38,866 nt of DNA, taken from positions 1-38,866 of the forward strand of contig JAFTCE010000027.1 in NCBI GenBank assembly GCA_017454855.1. The letters are read 5' to 3'. Positions 22,751-30,903 of this stretch are shown here, piece by piece; position 1 is the stretch's first letter, and every line of letters starts with the position of its first letter. The translations under genes and the position numbers were made by a program. The notes under the pieces were generated by a model that was not told the DNA's origin, made no database searches, and was given only the letters and a program-made list of their open reading frames with translations. The stretch is from Desulfovibrio sp. GTDB taxonomy: Bacteria; Desulfobacterota; Desulfovibrionia; Desulfovibrionales; Desulfovibrionaceae.

Positions 22751-24622
22751 ATGCTTGACAAAAACATTCTTCAGGAATGCAGGGATCGTGCCCATATGCT
22801 CTGCCGAGAGCATGGGGCAAGCCTGCTCTATTTGACTCTTTTTGGTTCAACGCTCTATGGCACGGACATGCCGGGTAAATCCGACATTGATGTGCGTGGC
22901 ATTTTTCTGCCCTCTCAAAAAAATGCCATACTTGGAGAACTGCCCCGTAGTCTACATTGGTCGAGTGGAGACAATGTACACCGGAACAGTTCTGGTGACA
23001 TGGACATAGACCTCTGGTCCGTGCAGCATTGGCTGCTCAAACTCCTGCCCGCAGGCGACACTGGCGCCACGGATTTGCTCTTTTCGCCGTCGCACGCGGC
23101 CTGTACGCTGTATGCGGATACGCGACTTAAAAATGTTTTTGCCCATCCCGAACGTCTGTATGATGCCAAAAACTGCCGCGCCTATGCCGACTACAGCCTT
23201 GGCCAGGCCAAGAAATACGGCATCAAGGGTTCGCGTCTCGGCGCACTGCGTTCGGTTCACACATGGCTTAGGGAGCAAAATGGCTTGCGTGGCCAGGGAT
23301 TGCGCCTCAAGGACGTGCTGGACAGTCTGCTTGAGGCATGTGGAGACGACAGGTATTGCGCCTATACGGAAACCAATGCGCAGCCCGCCTTGCAGCTCTG
23401 TGGAAAAATCCATGTGGGCGCTGTCCGCTTGGAGGAGTTTCTTCAGCGCGTCGAAACCGACATGGATCGGTACGGCGCGAGGGCCATTGCCGCTGAACAC
23501 AATGAAGGCCTGGATTTCAAGGCGCTCTCCCATGCCCTGCGTGCTTTTGACCAGATGGAGGAACTGTACGCCACGGGAAAAATCGTCTTTCCGCTGGCCA
23601 CGCGTGAGCGCCTCAAATCGGTCAAGCGCGGTGATATTCCCTGGCTGGAGCTTGAGCAAATAATTGTCAATCGCCTGGTGGAAACCGACGCGGCACGGGA
23701 GCAAGCCCGCTGCGTCTGCGTGTATGACGCCGCCTTTGCTAGGGAACAGGTTCAAGCCTGTTATGGCCTGGCCTCCATGTGTGAGCTGCAAACGCAGACA
23801 GACGCTTTTGAGAACGGCTTTTCCGTACCTATCGAGGCAGCAAAGGCCGTTCATACGCGACTTGAGGAACTTGCATCCAAGTACGGCGTCAAGATTCTCT
23901 ATGCCGTGGAGTCCGGAAGCCGTGGATGGGGTTTTGCCTCGGTGGATTCGGACTTTGACGTCCGCTTTATCTATGCCCATGAACCAGAATGGTATCTTGG
24001 CGAAACACTTGCAAGACGCAACGATACCATCGCAATGCCCGTAGAGGATACCCCGGCTGGAGAACTTGATATCTGTGGCTGGGATTTAGAAAAGGCGCTT
24101 GGTTTGTTCAGCCATTCCAATGCCTCCCTCCTGGAATGGTTGTCTTCTCCTCTTGTCTATGTCCAATGCGGCTCCCTTGCCGACAGGTTGCGTACACTGC
24201 TGCCTGCAGAAGCAAACTGCTTCCGTTTGTGGCGTCATTACTGCAACATGGCAGGCTCTGCGGAACAACGTTACCTGGAAAAGCCCAGCATCAAGGCTTG
24301 GCTGTATGTCCTGCGGCCACTGCTCATGGCCTTGTGGATAGAGAACAAGAAGGCTGTGCCGCCCATGTGTTTTGAGCGTGTGCTGCATGACGTCATGCTG
24401 ACGGAAGACGTTCGCACGGCCATCCAGGAGATCGTGGACAAAAAACGTACGGGACTGGAGGAAATGCCCTTCACCCCGGCTCAGAGTGTGCAGAATTTTG
24501 TTCAAAAGACCATTGACAGGATAAAGGCTTTGCCCCCTACATTTGACGTGCCCCGAAGCAAGGTTGATTATCGACAGGAATTCAGGGCGCTTCTGCGGGA
24601 GGCATGGCCGTGTAGGCCCTAG
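22751..24622 (+). CDS. Tandem double RlaP/YcgL-type nucleotidyltransferase
   Basis: A 623-residue protein made of two polymerase-beta-superfamily nucleotidyltransferase domains of the RlaP/YcgL group (PF10127-like, from memory). Domain 1 has LTLFGSTLYGTDMPGKSDID with the GS pair at 32-33 and acids Asp45/Asp47. Domain 2 has ESGSRGWGFASVDSDFDVRF with Gly389-Ser390 and acids Asp401/Asp403, followed by INGWDL-like ICGWDLEKAL and LLEWLSSPLVY. Both active sites look intact. The family transfers nucleotides to unknown targets, and some members are linked to RNA ligases. The fusion of two copies is unusual. AGAGGA precedes ATG 22751. The RdgC-like gene follows after 47 bases. No membrane segment. Confidence 0.8.
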   Translation: MLDKNILQECRDRAHMLCREHGASLLYLTLFGSTLYGTDMPGKSDIDVRGIFLPSQKNAILGELPRSLHWSSGDNVHRNSSGDMDIDLWSVQHWLLKLLPAGDTGATDLLFSPSHAACTLYADTRLKNVFAHPERLYDAKNCRAYADYSLGQAKKYGIKGSRLGALRSVHTWLREQNGLRGQGLRLKDVLDSLLEACGDDRYCAYTETNAQPALQLCGKIHVGAVRLEEFLQRVETDMDRYGARAIAAEHNEGLDFKALSHALRAFDQMEELYATGKIVFPLATRERLKSVKRGDIPWLELEQIIVNRLVETDAAREQARCVCVYDAAFAREQVQACYGLASMCELQTQTDAFENGFSVPIEAAKAVHTRLEELASKYGVKILYAVESGSRGWGFASVDSDFDVRFIYAHEPEWYLGETLARRNDTIAMPVEDTPAGELDICGWDLEKALGLFSHSNASLLEWLSSPLVYVQCGSLADRLRTLLPAEANCFRLWRHYCNMAGSAEQRYLEKPSIKAWLYVLRPLLMALWIENKKAVPPMCFERVLHDVMLTEDVRTAIQEIVDKKRTGLEEMPFTPAQSVQNFVQKTIDRIKALPPTFDVPRSKVDYRQEFRALLREAWPCRP

Positions 24623-24669
24623 GGCTGAATGCCGTCCGAGAACCATCAATTTTTTTTCAAGGAGTGTAC

Positions 24670-25623
24670 ATGTCTGGATTTTTTAGTTCAGCAACTGCCA
24701 TGCGTATTTTCAAAGTGAGCGGCAAGATGGAGGATTTTGCGGAAAATCTGGAAGCTGCCGCTTTCCGGTCGCAACCGCCCGACCCAGGACCGGACGGCAA
24801 GATTGTTGGATTTGTCGGTTTGGCTGATCCTTTGGACACGGATTTTGCATTTGACTTGACCCATGAGCAATATATGACCCTTTCTCTGCGCATGGATGAA
24901 CGAAAGCCCTCAGCTGCTGCCATTCGCATGCGCCTTGCCGAAGCCATAAAAAAAGAAAGCGCAGCCAACGACGGAAAAATTTCGCGCAGCAGGAAAAAGG
25001 AACTCAAAGAAAGTATCACTGCTGCGGTCACGGCCAAGGCGGATTTTGTGCCTTCTTTGGTAGATATTTTTTGGGATACGGAACGCGGGATACTCTTGCT
25101 CACCTGTACGGCTGACGCCGCCATATCTCTCACATTGGAACTTATCCAGCGCGTCTTTGGTGTGGAAGCCACGCCGCTTTTTCCGTCTGCGGACATGGCC
25201 GCTCTCTTCCAGCGCATTTACTCCGGAGAGAGTACGTACAAAGTACGCCTGGACGACGAACGCTGGGCTGAGGTCATGAGCGACGACTACATCGTGACCT
25301 TGTCCACGCCGGAAGGCTCGGACGAAAAGGCCACTGTCAGCGCCCGCGGTAGTCAGGAACCTGGTCTCAAGGCCCTGGAGAAGGGCATGCAAATCCGCCG
25401 CATGGGTATTGTCGCTGACATCTATGAAGGGCAGGAGGCCGAACCCGTCATGTCCTGCGTGTTTAGCCTGGATGACAGTCTTGCCGTCAACGGACTCAAA
25501 ATGCCCAAGCACGAAAAGGGCAATGATAGAGAAGCCGATGTCCTGCTCAAGGCTTCCCACGCCTGCACTGTTGCCGAGCTGGTGGAAAAGTTGGGCGCGG
25601 ATGAACAGGGAGTGCAAGACTGA
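24670..25623 (+). CDS. RdgC-like recombination-associated protein
   Basis: A 317-residue protein. The middle region SRSRKKELKESITAAVTAKA, then LVDIFWDTERGILLLTCTA, then LTLELIQRVFGVEATPLFPS matches the layout of RdgC, a ring-shaped double-strand DNA-binding protein that restrains RecA. The N-terminus (MSGFFSSATAMRIFKVSGKM) resembles the RdgC beginning in pattern only. The C-terminal third is acidic and less recognisable. ATG 24670 is used because AAGGAG (24658-24663) is six bases upstream. A GTG at 24664 is also in frame. It may be co-transcribed with the nucleotidyltransferase. Alternative: a divergent family with the same fold. Confidence 0.6.
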   Translation: MSGFFSSATAMRIFKVSGKMEDFAENLEAAAFRSQPPDPGPDGKIVGFVGLADPLDTDFAFDLTHEQYMTLSLRMDERKPSAAAIRMRLAEAIKKESAANDGKISRSRKKELKESITAAVTAKADFVPSLVDIFWDTERGILLLTCTADAAISLTLELIQRVFGVEATPLFPSADMAALFQRIYSGESTYKVRLDDERWAEVMSDDYIVTLSTPEGSDEKATVSARGSQEPGLKALEKGMQIRRMGIVADIYEGQEAEPVMSCVFSLDDSLAVNGLKMPKHEKGNDREADVLLKASHACTVAELVEKLGADEQGVQD

Positions 25624-25632
25624 GGCTCATAA

Positions 25633-25690
25633 CCCTGCCTGCAGGTACGCCAGGTTATGCCGTACATGACGGACGTTCCTCCAGGCAGGG
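25633..25690. repeat. 9-bp inverted repeat in the convergent spacer
   Basis: CCCTGCCTG (25633-25641) and CAGGCAGGG (25682-25690) are exact reverse complements with 40 bases between. The spacer separates the convergent RdgC-like and DUF3298 genes, so the arm may work as a two-way stop, though no T run follows. Confidence 0.35.
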
Positions 25691-25750
25691 CGCTGCCGTT
25701 GGTAGTCAAGACCTTTGGTGGCAGTTTGGAGCGTTATGACGGCTTACTGC

Positions 25751-26566
25751 TTACTGCTTTTTCCCCCACAGTACCAGTAACGGTCTGGCCGGGCGCAGCT
25801 CGTCCAGAGGGATATCTACGCGCTGTGCGCCAGCGGCCCAAGGAGCGACCTGGTAGGGTTGAAAATTGATGCGCAATCCCTGCGGGGTGAGCGTTAGGCT
25901 GGCAAAGTTTTCTGGCGCGATCGCCAATCCGTTTCGCAGCATCTGCTCCTGGCGCAAGCCGCCCAGGCGTTTGGAAAGTACCTTGTAGGACCATGAGGAC
26001 ATGATGGCCAGGGCCGTATCAGGGTCTTCAAAAATGTCAACCAGCCCCAGGCGTTGCGAGGTCAGATTGCTGTAATTCAGGGTGATGATATCCAGATTGC
26101 CATGCACGGCGCCGGTGTAGGTCCAGATTTCGAAGGTGACGCTCACGGCCTTTGGCGAAGGCACAGTGACGGAATAGGAGGCCCACAGTTCTGGCCTGGG
26201 GCCGGTATCGCTGAACATGTCCTGTGCATCGTCGAAGCTGCCGTCAAAGGCATTGGCGATGTCCGTGACCCATTGCCTGATGTCGGCGTCAATGGCTTTG
26301 TCGCCAAAGGAAGGATAGCCCATAGTGATTTCGGGCTTACCTGGGCGTCCGTTGCGCACAAGCTGGTGTTCAATGATACCCGGCCTGGCCGATCCTGAAA
26401 TGATGGCCGCAGCGGCATTGCGTTCGGCTGGGTTTTGATCCTGCGCGGCCAGGGTTTCGTTGGGCTGGCGGTCGGAGGCGAAGGCATCAGAAATTGCCAG
26501 GGCGTGCGCGGTCGTTGACAGCGCCAGCAGCGCTGGCGTCAGCAGCAAATACCAATGGTGCAGCAT
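25751..26566 (-). CDS. Exported DUF3298-domain protein
   Basis: A 271-residue protein with a signal peptide (hydrophobic LLLTPALLALSTTAHALA, cut likely after AHA or ALA). The mature part matches the DUF4163/DUF3298 layout seen in RsiV- and PdaC-like proteins: EITMGYPSFGDKAIDADIRQ, YTGAVHGNLDIITLNYSNLT, LVDIFEDPDTALAIMSSWSY, and APWAAGAQRVDIPLDELRP. In known members this domain binds cell-wall material or lysozyme. It stands alone here, so it is probably a periplasmic protein of unknown partner. ATG 26566 is 29 bases after the exchanger gene on the same strand, so they may share a transcript. Confidence 0.8.
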   Translation of the reverse strand: MLHHWYLLLTPALLALSTTAHALAISDAFASDRQPNETLAAQDQNPAERNAAAAIISGSARPGIIEHQLVRNGRPGKPEITMGYPSFGDKAIDADIRQWVTDIANAFDGSFDDAQDMFSDTGPRPELWASYSVTVPSPKAVSVTFEIWTYTGAVHGNLDIITLNYSNLTSQRLGLVDIFEDPDTALAIMSSWSYKVLSKRLGGLRQEQMLRNGLAIAPENFASLTLTPQGLRINFQPYQVAPWAAGAQRVDIPLDELRPARPLLVLWGKKQ

Positions 26567-26595
26567 GAGTGTCTCTTGTTGCCCGGGAAAAGGCG

Positions 26596-27816
26596 TTATA
26601 CTTTGAAGCCGCAGCGCAGGGCGGCTGCAGCGCGCCAGTTTTTGCAGATCAAAAGGATGCCAGCGGCGATATATACCTGGGCAAAGAGGCCGTGCAAGCG
26701 GAGGGGATCGTGCGGCAAGCCCAGGAGTGCTTCGAGCTGCGTGTCATACAGCGGGGAGAGGAGCTGGCCGCAAAAGAGCAAGAGCAGCCAGATGGCCTCG
26801 CGCATATGCAGTCGCAGATCTGTCAGCAGGGCCACGGCAAACAGGGATTGTGCTGCAGTCAGCAGTATTTCCTGAAATTGATGGCTGTCCAGGCTGATGG
26901 AAGGGAAAAAGGCGCCGGAAGAGGCCGCATAGACAGCGGGGATCATGCCGACGAGTAGGGTCCACTGATTGAGCTTGGAAGCAACCAGGCTGCCCAGGGC
27001 CAGGGCCGCATTACCTCGCAAGGCGAACATGATAGACACGATGAATTCCGGCGCTTCCGAGGCGATGGGCGCGAGCCACTGTACGAGGAGAAATTCATTG
27101 ACCCCCAGCAGTTTTCCACTGGCCACAAGATTTTCGCTGAAAGGTTCGGCGTTGCAGACGATGACCATGGCCGAGAAGGCAAAGATGGCCACGACGCAGC
27201 GCAGGCGTGTGCGCCTTGCTAGCTGCGCCAGTAGGGCAGCCGGTCCTTCCGGGGTTTCATCCTGCACGGGACGGCGGGAAATGAGGTACATGTACCAGAT
27301 ATAGAGGGCCAGGAGCGCGCAGCCATCGAAGACGGTGAGCGAACCCTTGAGCGGAATGGCGAAGGCGTAGAGCGTGGCCATGCCGAGAAAAAGCACTTCC
27401 GTGCTCTTGTCCTTATTCAGGATCACGGCAGCATGGAAGCGGCTGGCAAAGATAAGGACGATGCATGACCAGCCTAGGCCGATGAGCAGGCGGTTGGCGC
27501 CGGTCATGTTGGCGATGGCATATCGGGCGTACGAGCTTTCGGGATGCTGGCCGGCCATCCAAGTGAAATACATGTCCACGGCATACTCGGGCAGCACTGC
27601 GATGAAGGCAACGACGGCAACGGCCACGCCTTGGGGAATGTCCATTTGCGCCACTTCACAGGCCCATGTAAGGAGGAAGGACGCGCCCAGTATGGCCAAG
27701 CCCGATCCTAGTGCTAGCAGCAGGGGAGAAATATCAGGATGGGCAAAACGCAGAATCATGCCCGGCAGAGTCATGAGCAGCGCCAAAACATAAGGGCGCA
27801 AAACACGAAAGGACAT
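26596..27816 (-). CDS. Sodium/calcium exchanger family membrane protein
   Basis: A 406-residue inner-membrane transporter of the Ca2+/cation antiporter family. About ten to eleven hydrophobic helices are visible. The two alpha repeats are AVVAFIAVLPEYAVDMYFTW with NMTGANRLLIG (about residues 65-110), and LAPIASEAPEFIVSIMFALR with LALGSLVASKLNQWTLLVG (about 245-295). The second repeat is close to the family consensus, including the acidic residue in SEAPEF. The first is divergent (VLPEY for TSLPEL-like). A cytoplasmic loop (RRPVQDETPEG) joins the halves. Ion specificity cannot be read from sequence. AAGGAG precedes ATG 27816. Confidence 0.85.
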   Translation of the reverse strand: MSFRVLRPYVLALLMTLPGMILRFAHPDISPLLLALGSGLAILGASFLLTWACEVAQMDIPQGVAVAVVAFIAVLPEYAVDMYFTWMAGQHPESSYARYAIANMTGANRLLIGLGWSCIVLIFASRFHAAVILNKDKSTEVLFLGMATLYAFAIPLKGSLTVFDGCALLALYIWYMYLISRRPVQDETPEGPAALLAQLARRTRLRCVVAIFAFSAMVIVCNAEPFSENLVASGKLLGVNEFLLVQWLAPIASEAPEFIVSIMFALRGNAALALGSLVASKLNQWTLLVGMIPAVYAASSGAFFPSISLDSHQFQEILLTAAQSLFAVALLTDLRLHMREAIWLLLLFCGQLLSPLYDTQLEALLGLPHDPLRLHGLFAQVYIAAGILLICKNWRAAAALRCGFKV

Positions 27817-27896
27817 GGTTGCTCCTTGTCGCAGTGAAGTGTATGCCGTGTCTGGAAAAGCGTTGTCAGGCTATGGGGAAAGGATGTGAGTGGACG

Positions 27897-28769
27897 TCAG
27901 TGCAGCACCTGATTTTTACGAAAGTTGACGTAGGCTTCGCGCATGGCGATGTAGGGATCGACGGCGGCTGCGTTCAAATCGTCATAGAGAGGGAGAACGT
28001 CTCCCAGGGCGTTGAAGCGCAAGCCAGAGCTTATGCCCCAGGCCAATTCCCGGTAATCAGGCTGGTAGAGCAGTGGCCAGGGATTGAGCCAGAACGTCGG
28101 CTCCGCCAGCATGTCGCCCACGCGCCCGAAGGTGTCGCGAAGGGAACTGGGTCCTACGAAGGGCCAGACCAGATAAAAGCCGTGTCCTATGCCCCAGTAG
28201 CCCAGGGTCTGGCCAAAATCTTCTCCGCTGGGGTCGATGGGCACGACGGGCTTGTTACGTTTGGCCACGTCCGAAAAGCCGACGCTGGTAGTGGTATTGA
28301 TGATGAAGCGGCCAAATTCAACGCCTGCTTCCATAAAGCGGAATTGCAAAATGTTGTTGAGAAAACGCACAGGGAACAGGAGGTTGGAAAAGAAATTTTT
28401 TAAACCGCTGCGTACATCCTGTGGCGTGATGTATTCCCATGCACGATAGGCGGGTTTGGCCACATAGACGAAAAAGATGTCGTTAAAATGAAACCAGAAA
28501 CGGTTCCAGTATTCAAAGGGGTCTGCGATACTCGGCTGTCCTTGGTCGCTGTCGTAGTCATCCAGATCGGCTTCAATGGGCGTTTGGGCAGAAGGATGCA
28601 CCGTGACGGCACCTGGCCGTAGGGCGGGCGCATTACCATAGACCGCAGAGAGCGGCGGTTGCACAGGGACGGCATGAGCGGCGTACGCAGGTATGTCACA
28701 CAAACAGAAAAGCCCCAGAAGCAGGAAGCACGCAGCTGTTTCCCACCTTGAGGGAAAGCTATTGCACAT
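27897..28769 (-). CDS. mlaA: MlaA (VacJ) outer-membrane phospholipid transport protein
   Basis: A 290-residue protein that removes misplaced phospholipids from the outer leaflet of the outer membrane. The family core is DPFEYWNRFWFHFNDIFF, KPAYRAWEYITPQDVRSGLK, NNILQFRFMEAGVEFGRFII, DFGQTLGYWGIGHGFYLVWP and DPYIAMREAYVNFRKN. MlaA of E. coli is a lipoprotein. Here the signal peptide (ETAACFLLLGLFCLCDIPAYA) has no clean lipobox and a better signal peptidase I site at AYA-AHA. A proline-rich linker follows (residues 30-75). The start overlaps the end of mlaC by 11 bases. It is the last mla gene. Confidence 0.92.
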   Translation of the reverse strand: MCNSFPSRWETAACFLLLGLFCLCDIPAYAAHAVPVQPPLSAVYGNAPALRPGAVTVHPSAQTPIEADLDDYDSDQGQPSIADPFEYWNRFWFHFNDIFFVYVAKPAYRAWEYITPQDVRSGLKNFFSNLLFPVRFLNNILQFRFMEAGVEFGRFIINTTTSVGFSDVAKRNKPVVPIDPSGEDFGQTLGYWGIGHGFYLVWPFVGPSSLRDTFGRVGDMLAEPTFWLNPWPLLYQPDYRELAWGISSGLRFNALGDVLPLYDDLNAAAVDPYIAMREAYVNFRKNQVLH

Positions 28770-29406
28770 GGCCCTGCCGCACCTCCGCAGCCTTGACCCT
28801 GACCTTGGCGATGAGTTGATCTGGATTGCCTGTGTTCAGGATATCCTGAAATTGGGTACGATAGTTTTTCACGAGGCTGATGTTTTCCACGAGTACGTCA
28901 TAGACCAACCAGGTACCGTTCTTGGGCAACATACGGTAGAAGACGGGAATTTTTTTGCCATCCTTCATGGTGAGGAGTGTGCGCACTTCCGTCCGTTCTC
29001 CCTTGGGATCGACAACTTCACCAGTGTAAATGACCTGTTCGCCATTATAACCGTCAATCTTGTTCAGATAGGTTGTCATGAGCAAATCGGCAAAGACGTC
29101 GCTGAAGTCCTTCTGTTGCACTGGGCTAAATGTCTTCCAGCGTGGTCCCACGGTTCGGGAGGAAAATTCCATGAAATCAAAGATATGCAGGACTTCGTCC
29201 TCAATCTGCTGGCGCAGGGGGGCACGCGTAGCGGGATTGACGTAATCGGGATTTTTGATGGCAGAGAGTACGCGGTTGATGGATGTCTCCAGGGCCATAC
29301 GGGCAGGCGAGGCGGCATGCGCCATACCAACAGGCAAGAACAGCAGACAGACCAGCAGCACCGACACAATGGACGGCAGTGTAGGGGATGGCGAACGCTG
29401 GGACAT
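28759..29406 (-). CDS. mlaC: MlaC periplasmic phospholipid-binding protein
   Basis: A 215-residue protein (Tol_Tol_Ttg2 family) that shuttles phospholipid between MlaA and the inner-membrane complex. A signal peptide (VSVLLVCLLFLPVGMAHAA, cut near AHA-AS) is followed by the domain, with SRTVGPRWKTFSPVQQKDFS, FADLLMTTYLNKIDGY, GTWLVYDVLVENISLVKNYR and ILNTGNPDQLIAKVR. The length is near the family norm. It begins two bases after mlaD, so it is tightly coupled with mlaD and mlaA. Confidence 0.95.
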   Translation of the reverse strand: MSQRSPSPTLPSIVSVLLVCLLFLPVGMAHAASPARMALETSINRVLSAIKNPDYVNPATRAPLRQQIEDEVLHIFDFMEFSSRTVGPRWKTFSPVQQKDFSDVFADLLMTTYLNKIDGYNGEQVIYTGEVVDPKGERTEVRTLLTMKDGKKIPVFYRMLPKNGTWLVYDVLVENISLVKNYRTQFQDILNTGNPDQLIAKVRVKAAEVRQGHVQ

Positions 29407-29408
29407 GG

Positions 29409-29861
29409 CTATTTGACTCCTCCAAAAGCGTACTTGCTGATGAGCGTTCCAAGGTCAACGGCAGATTCCGTTTCAGTAATGGTTCCGCCATGTTCAAGCA
29501 TGTGCTCGGAACCTCCGCGAGAAAGGTTGATAAATTTATCACCAATGAGACCACTAGTGCGGATGGACGCCATGCTATCGTCGGAAAGGTGCAAATCGCG
29601 TTCCAGCCGCAGGCGCACCACGGCTTGATTGCGCAGTGGGTCGGGGTCAAGGTTGATGCTGATAACGCGACCTACGGGCACACCTGCCAACTCCACGTCT
29701 GCGCCCACTCGTAATCCTGAAACGGAGTCAAAAAAGGCGTTCAACTCAAAGCCCTGACTGCCAAAGACTTCCATCTTGCCGAGTTTGACGGTCATATACG
29801 CCACGCAGGCCAGGCCCAGGAGCATGAAAAGACCAACAAGGGTTTCACGTACTGCGTTCAT
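29409..29861 (-). CDS. mlaD: MlaD, MCE-domain protein
   Basis: A 150-residue inner-membrane protein whose ring of MCE domains forms the lipid channel of the Mla complex. One transmembrane helix (TLVGLFMLLGLACVAYMTVK, about residues 7-26) is followed by the MCE domain: FDSVSGLRVGADVELAGVPV, VRLRLERDLHLSDDSMASIR and GLIGDKFINLSRGG. ATG 29861 gives MNAVRETLVGLF, the normal start. A frame open to 29918 adds an untypical polar tail. It is preceded by a strong promoter at 29931-29959, so mlaD, mlaC and mlaA can be expressed without mlaF. Confidence 0.95.
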   Translation of the reverse strand: MNAVRETLVGLFMLLGLACVAYMTVKLGKMEVFGSQGFELNAFFDSVSGLRVGADVELAGVPVGRVISINLDPDPLRNQAVVRLRLERDLHLSDDSMASIRTSGLIGDKFINLSRGGSEHMLEHGGTITETESAVDLGTLISKYAFGGVK

Positions 29862-29930
29862 GGGACAATGACGACTCCTGTTTGCTTCAGATGTTTGACA
29901 TGGAGGAAGCAATTCCAAGAGAGAAAAGAT

Positions 29931-29959
29931 ATTATAAACAGTGTGCGGTAAATTTTCAA
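29931..29959 (-). promoter_or_regulatory. Strong sigma-70 promoter in front of mlaD
   Basis: On the minus strand, TTGAAA (29959-29954), a 17-base spacer and TATAAT (29936-29931). The -10 is a perfect consensus and the -35 has one mismatch. It lies about 70 bases upstream of the mlaD start and downstream of the mlaF stop. Confidence 0.75.
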
Positions 29960-30003
29960 GCCCGTATGCACAAGGAAACTACTCCTGACGCAGAAGATTT
30001 TGA

Positions 30004-30819
30004 CTAGGAGTCTAGCCAGCGCTTCAAAGCAGATGTTATTTCTGGGTTGGCAGGGGTTTCGAGGCTGGCCTCTCCGAACCCGGCCTGGCGTTGCAAAAAT
30101 TGGCGTAGATAGGGATTTTGGCTGCTTTCCAGAGCCTGGGGCGAACCTGCAAAGAGCGCACGGCCTTCGCCCAGAACCAGAACGTGTTCGGCGATGGCGT
30201 GCAGGCTCGCAAGGTCGTGGCTGACAACTACGATGGTCATGTCGGTATAGCGTTGGCGCATGGAAAGCAGTAGGGCATCCATACGGGCAGCTGTGACAGG
30301 ATCAAGTCCAGATGTCGGTTCGTCACAGAGCAGGATGCGCGGCTCGGCCACAATGGCCCGCGCCAAGCCGACGCGCTTGCGCATGCCGCCGGAAAGCTGG
30401 TTGGGATAATAATCGGCGAAATTCTCAAGGCCTACCATGCGCAGGACGCGCAAGCCTGCTTCGCGCAGCAAGGCATTGGGCAGACGCAGATGTTCGCTCA
30501 AGGGCAGAACGACATTTTGCACCAGGGTCAAGGCGCCCAGCAGAGCCCCATCTTGAAAAAGCACACCCATGTGTCGGCGTACCTGGCGAAAATCCTTACT
30601 TGGTAGGGAAAAGATATCTCGATCACCGAGCAGTATCTGGCCGCCAAGAGGCCGTGACAGACCGATGATGTGCCGGAGAAGTGTGGATTTACCGCAACCG
30701 GAGCCGCCCAGGATAACGGTGATTGCACCGCTGGGAATGACGGCATTGATGTCGTGAAGAATCTCATGTCTGCCGTAGCCGACGCTGAGATGACGGAATT
30801 CTATGTTCCATGCCTGCAT
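30004..30819 (-). CDS. mlaF: MlaF, ABC transporter ATPase
   Basis: A 271-residue ATPase that powers the Mla lipid transporter. Walker A GGSGCGKSTLLRHI, Q loop VLFQDGALLGALTLVQNV, signature QLSGGMRKRVGLARAI, Walker B ILLCDEPTSGLDP and switch His VVVSHDLAS. DGALLGALTLVQNV with LSGGMRKRV is typical of the MlaF/Ttg2A group. ATG 30819 follows AAGGTGG and begins MQAWNIEFRHLSVGYG. A frame open to 30897 is not supported. No mlaE permease gene adjoins it: the next upstream gene is yebC and the next downstream is mlaD. Confidence 0.93.
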   Translation of the reverse strand: MQAWNIEFRHLSVGYGRHEILHDINAVIPSGAITVILGGSGCGKSTLLRHIIGLSRPLGGQILLGDRDIFSLPSKDFRQVRRHMGVLFQDGALLGALTLVQNVVLPLSEHLRLPNALLREAGLRVLRMVGLENFADYYPNQLSGGMRKRVGLARAIVAEPRILLCDEPTSGLDPVTAARMDALLLSMRQRYTDMTIVVVSHDLASLHAIAEHVLVLGEGRALFAGSPQALESSQNPYLRQFLQRQAGFGEASLETPANPEITSALKRWLDS

Positions 30820-30859
30820 GAACACCACCTTCTGTCGTGCGGGCAGCATGGCCGCAGTC

Positions 30860-30890
30860 GCCGGACAGCATCGGCAGTCGGCTGTCCGGC
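30860..30890 (-). promoter_or_regulatory. 10-bp perfect hairpin between yebC and mlaF
   Basis: GCCGGACAGC (30860-30869) and GCTGTCCGGC (30881-30890) are exact reverse complements around an 11-base loop. It lies 13 bases after yebC ends. No T run follows, so it may act as an attenuator or 3'-end stabiliser and thereby set mlaF lower than the upstream genes. Confidence 0.5.
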
Positions 30891-30903
30891 AGAACACTGA
30901 CGG

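Noticed and set aside
21684-22850. 388-codon minus-strand frame opposite mreB
   Set aside because: Shadow of mreB; the translation is His/Gly-rich and lacks any recognisable motif.
28693-29628. 311-codon plus-strand frame opposite mlaA-mlaC-mlaD
   Set aside because: Covers three certain minus-strand genes in reverse, and its end is Ser/Arg-rich random-looking sequence.
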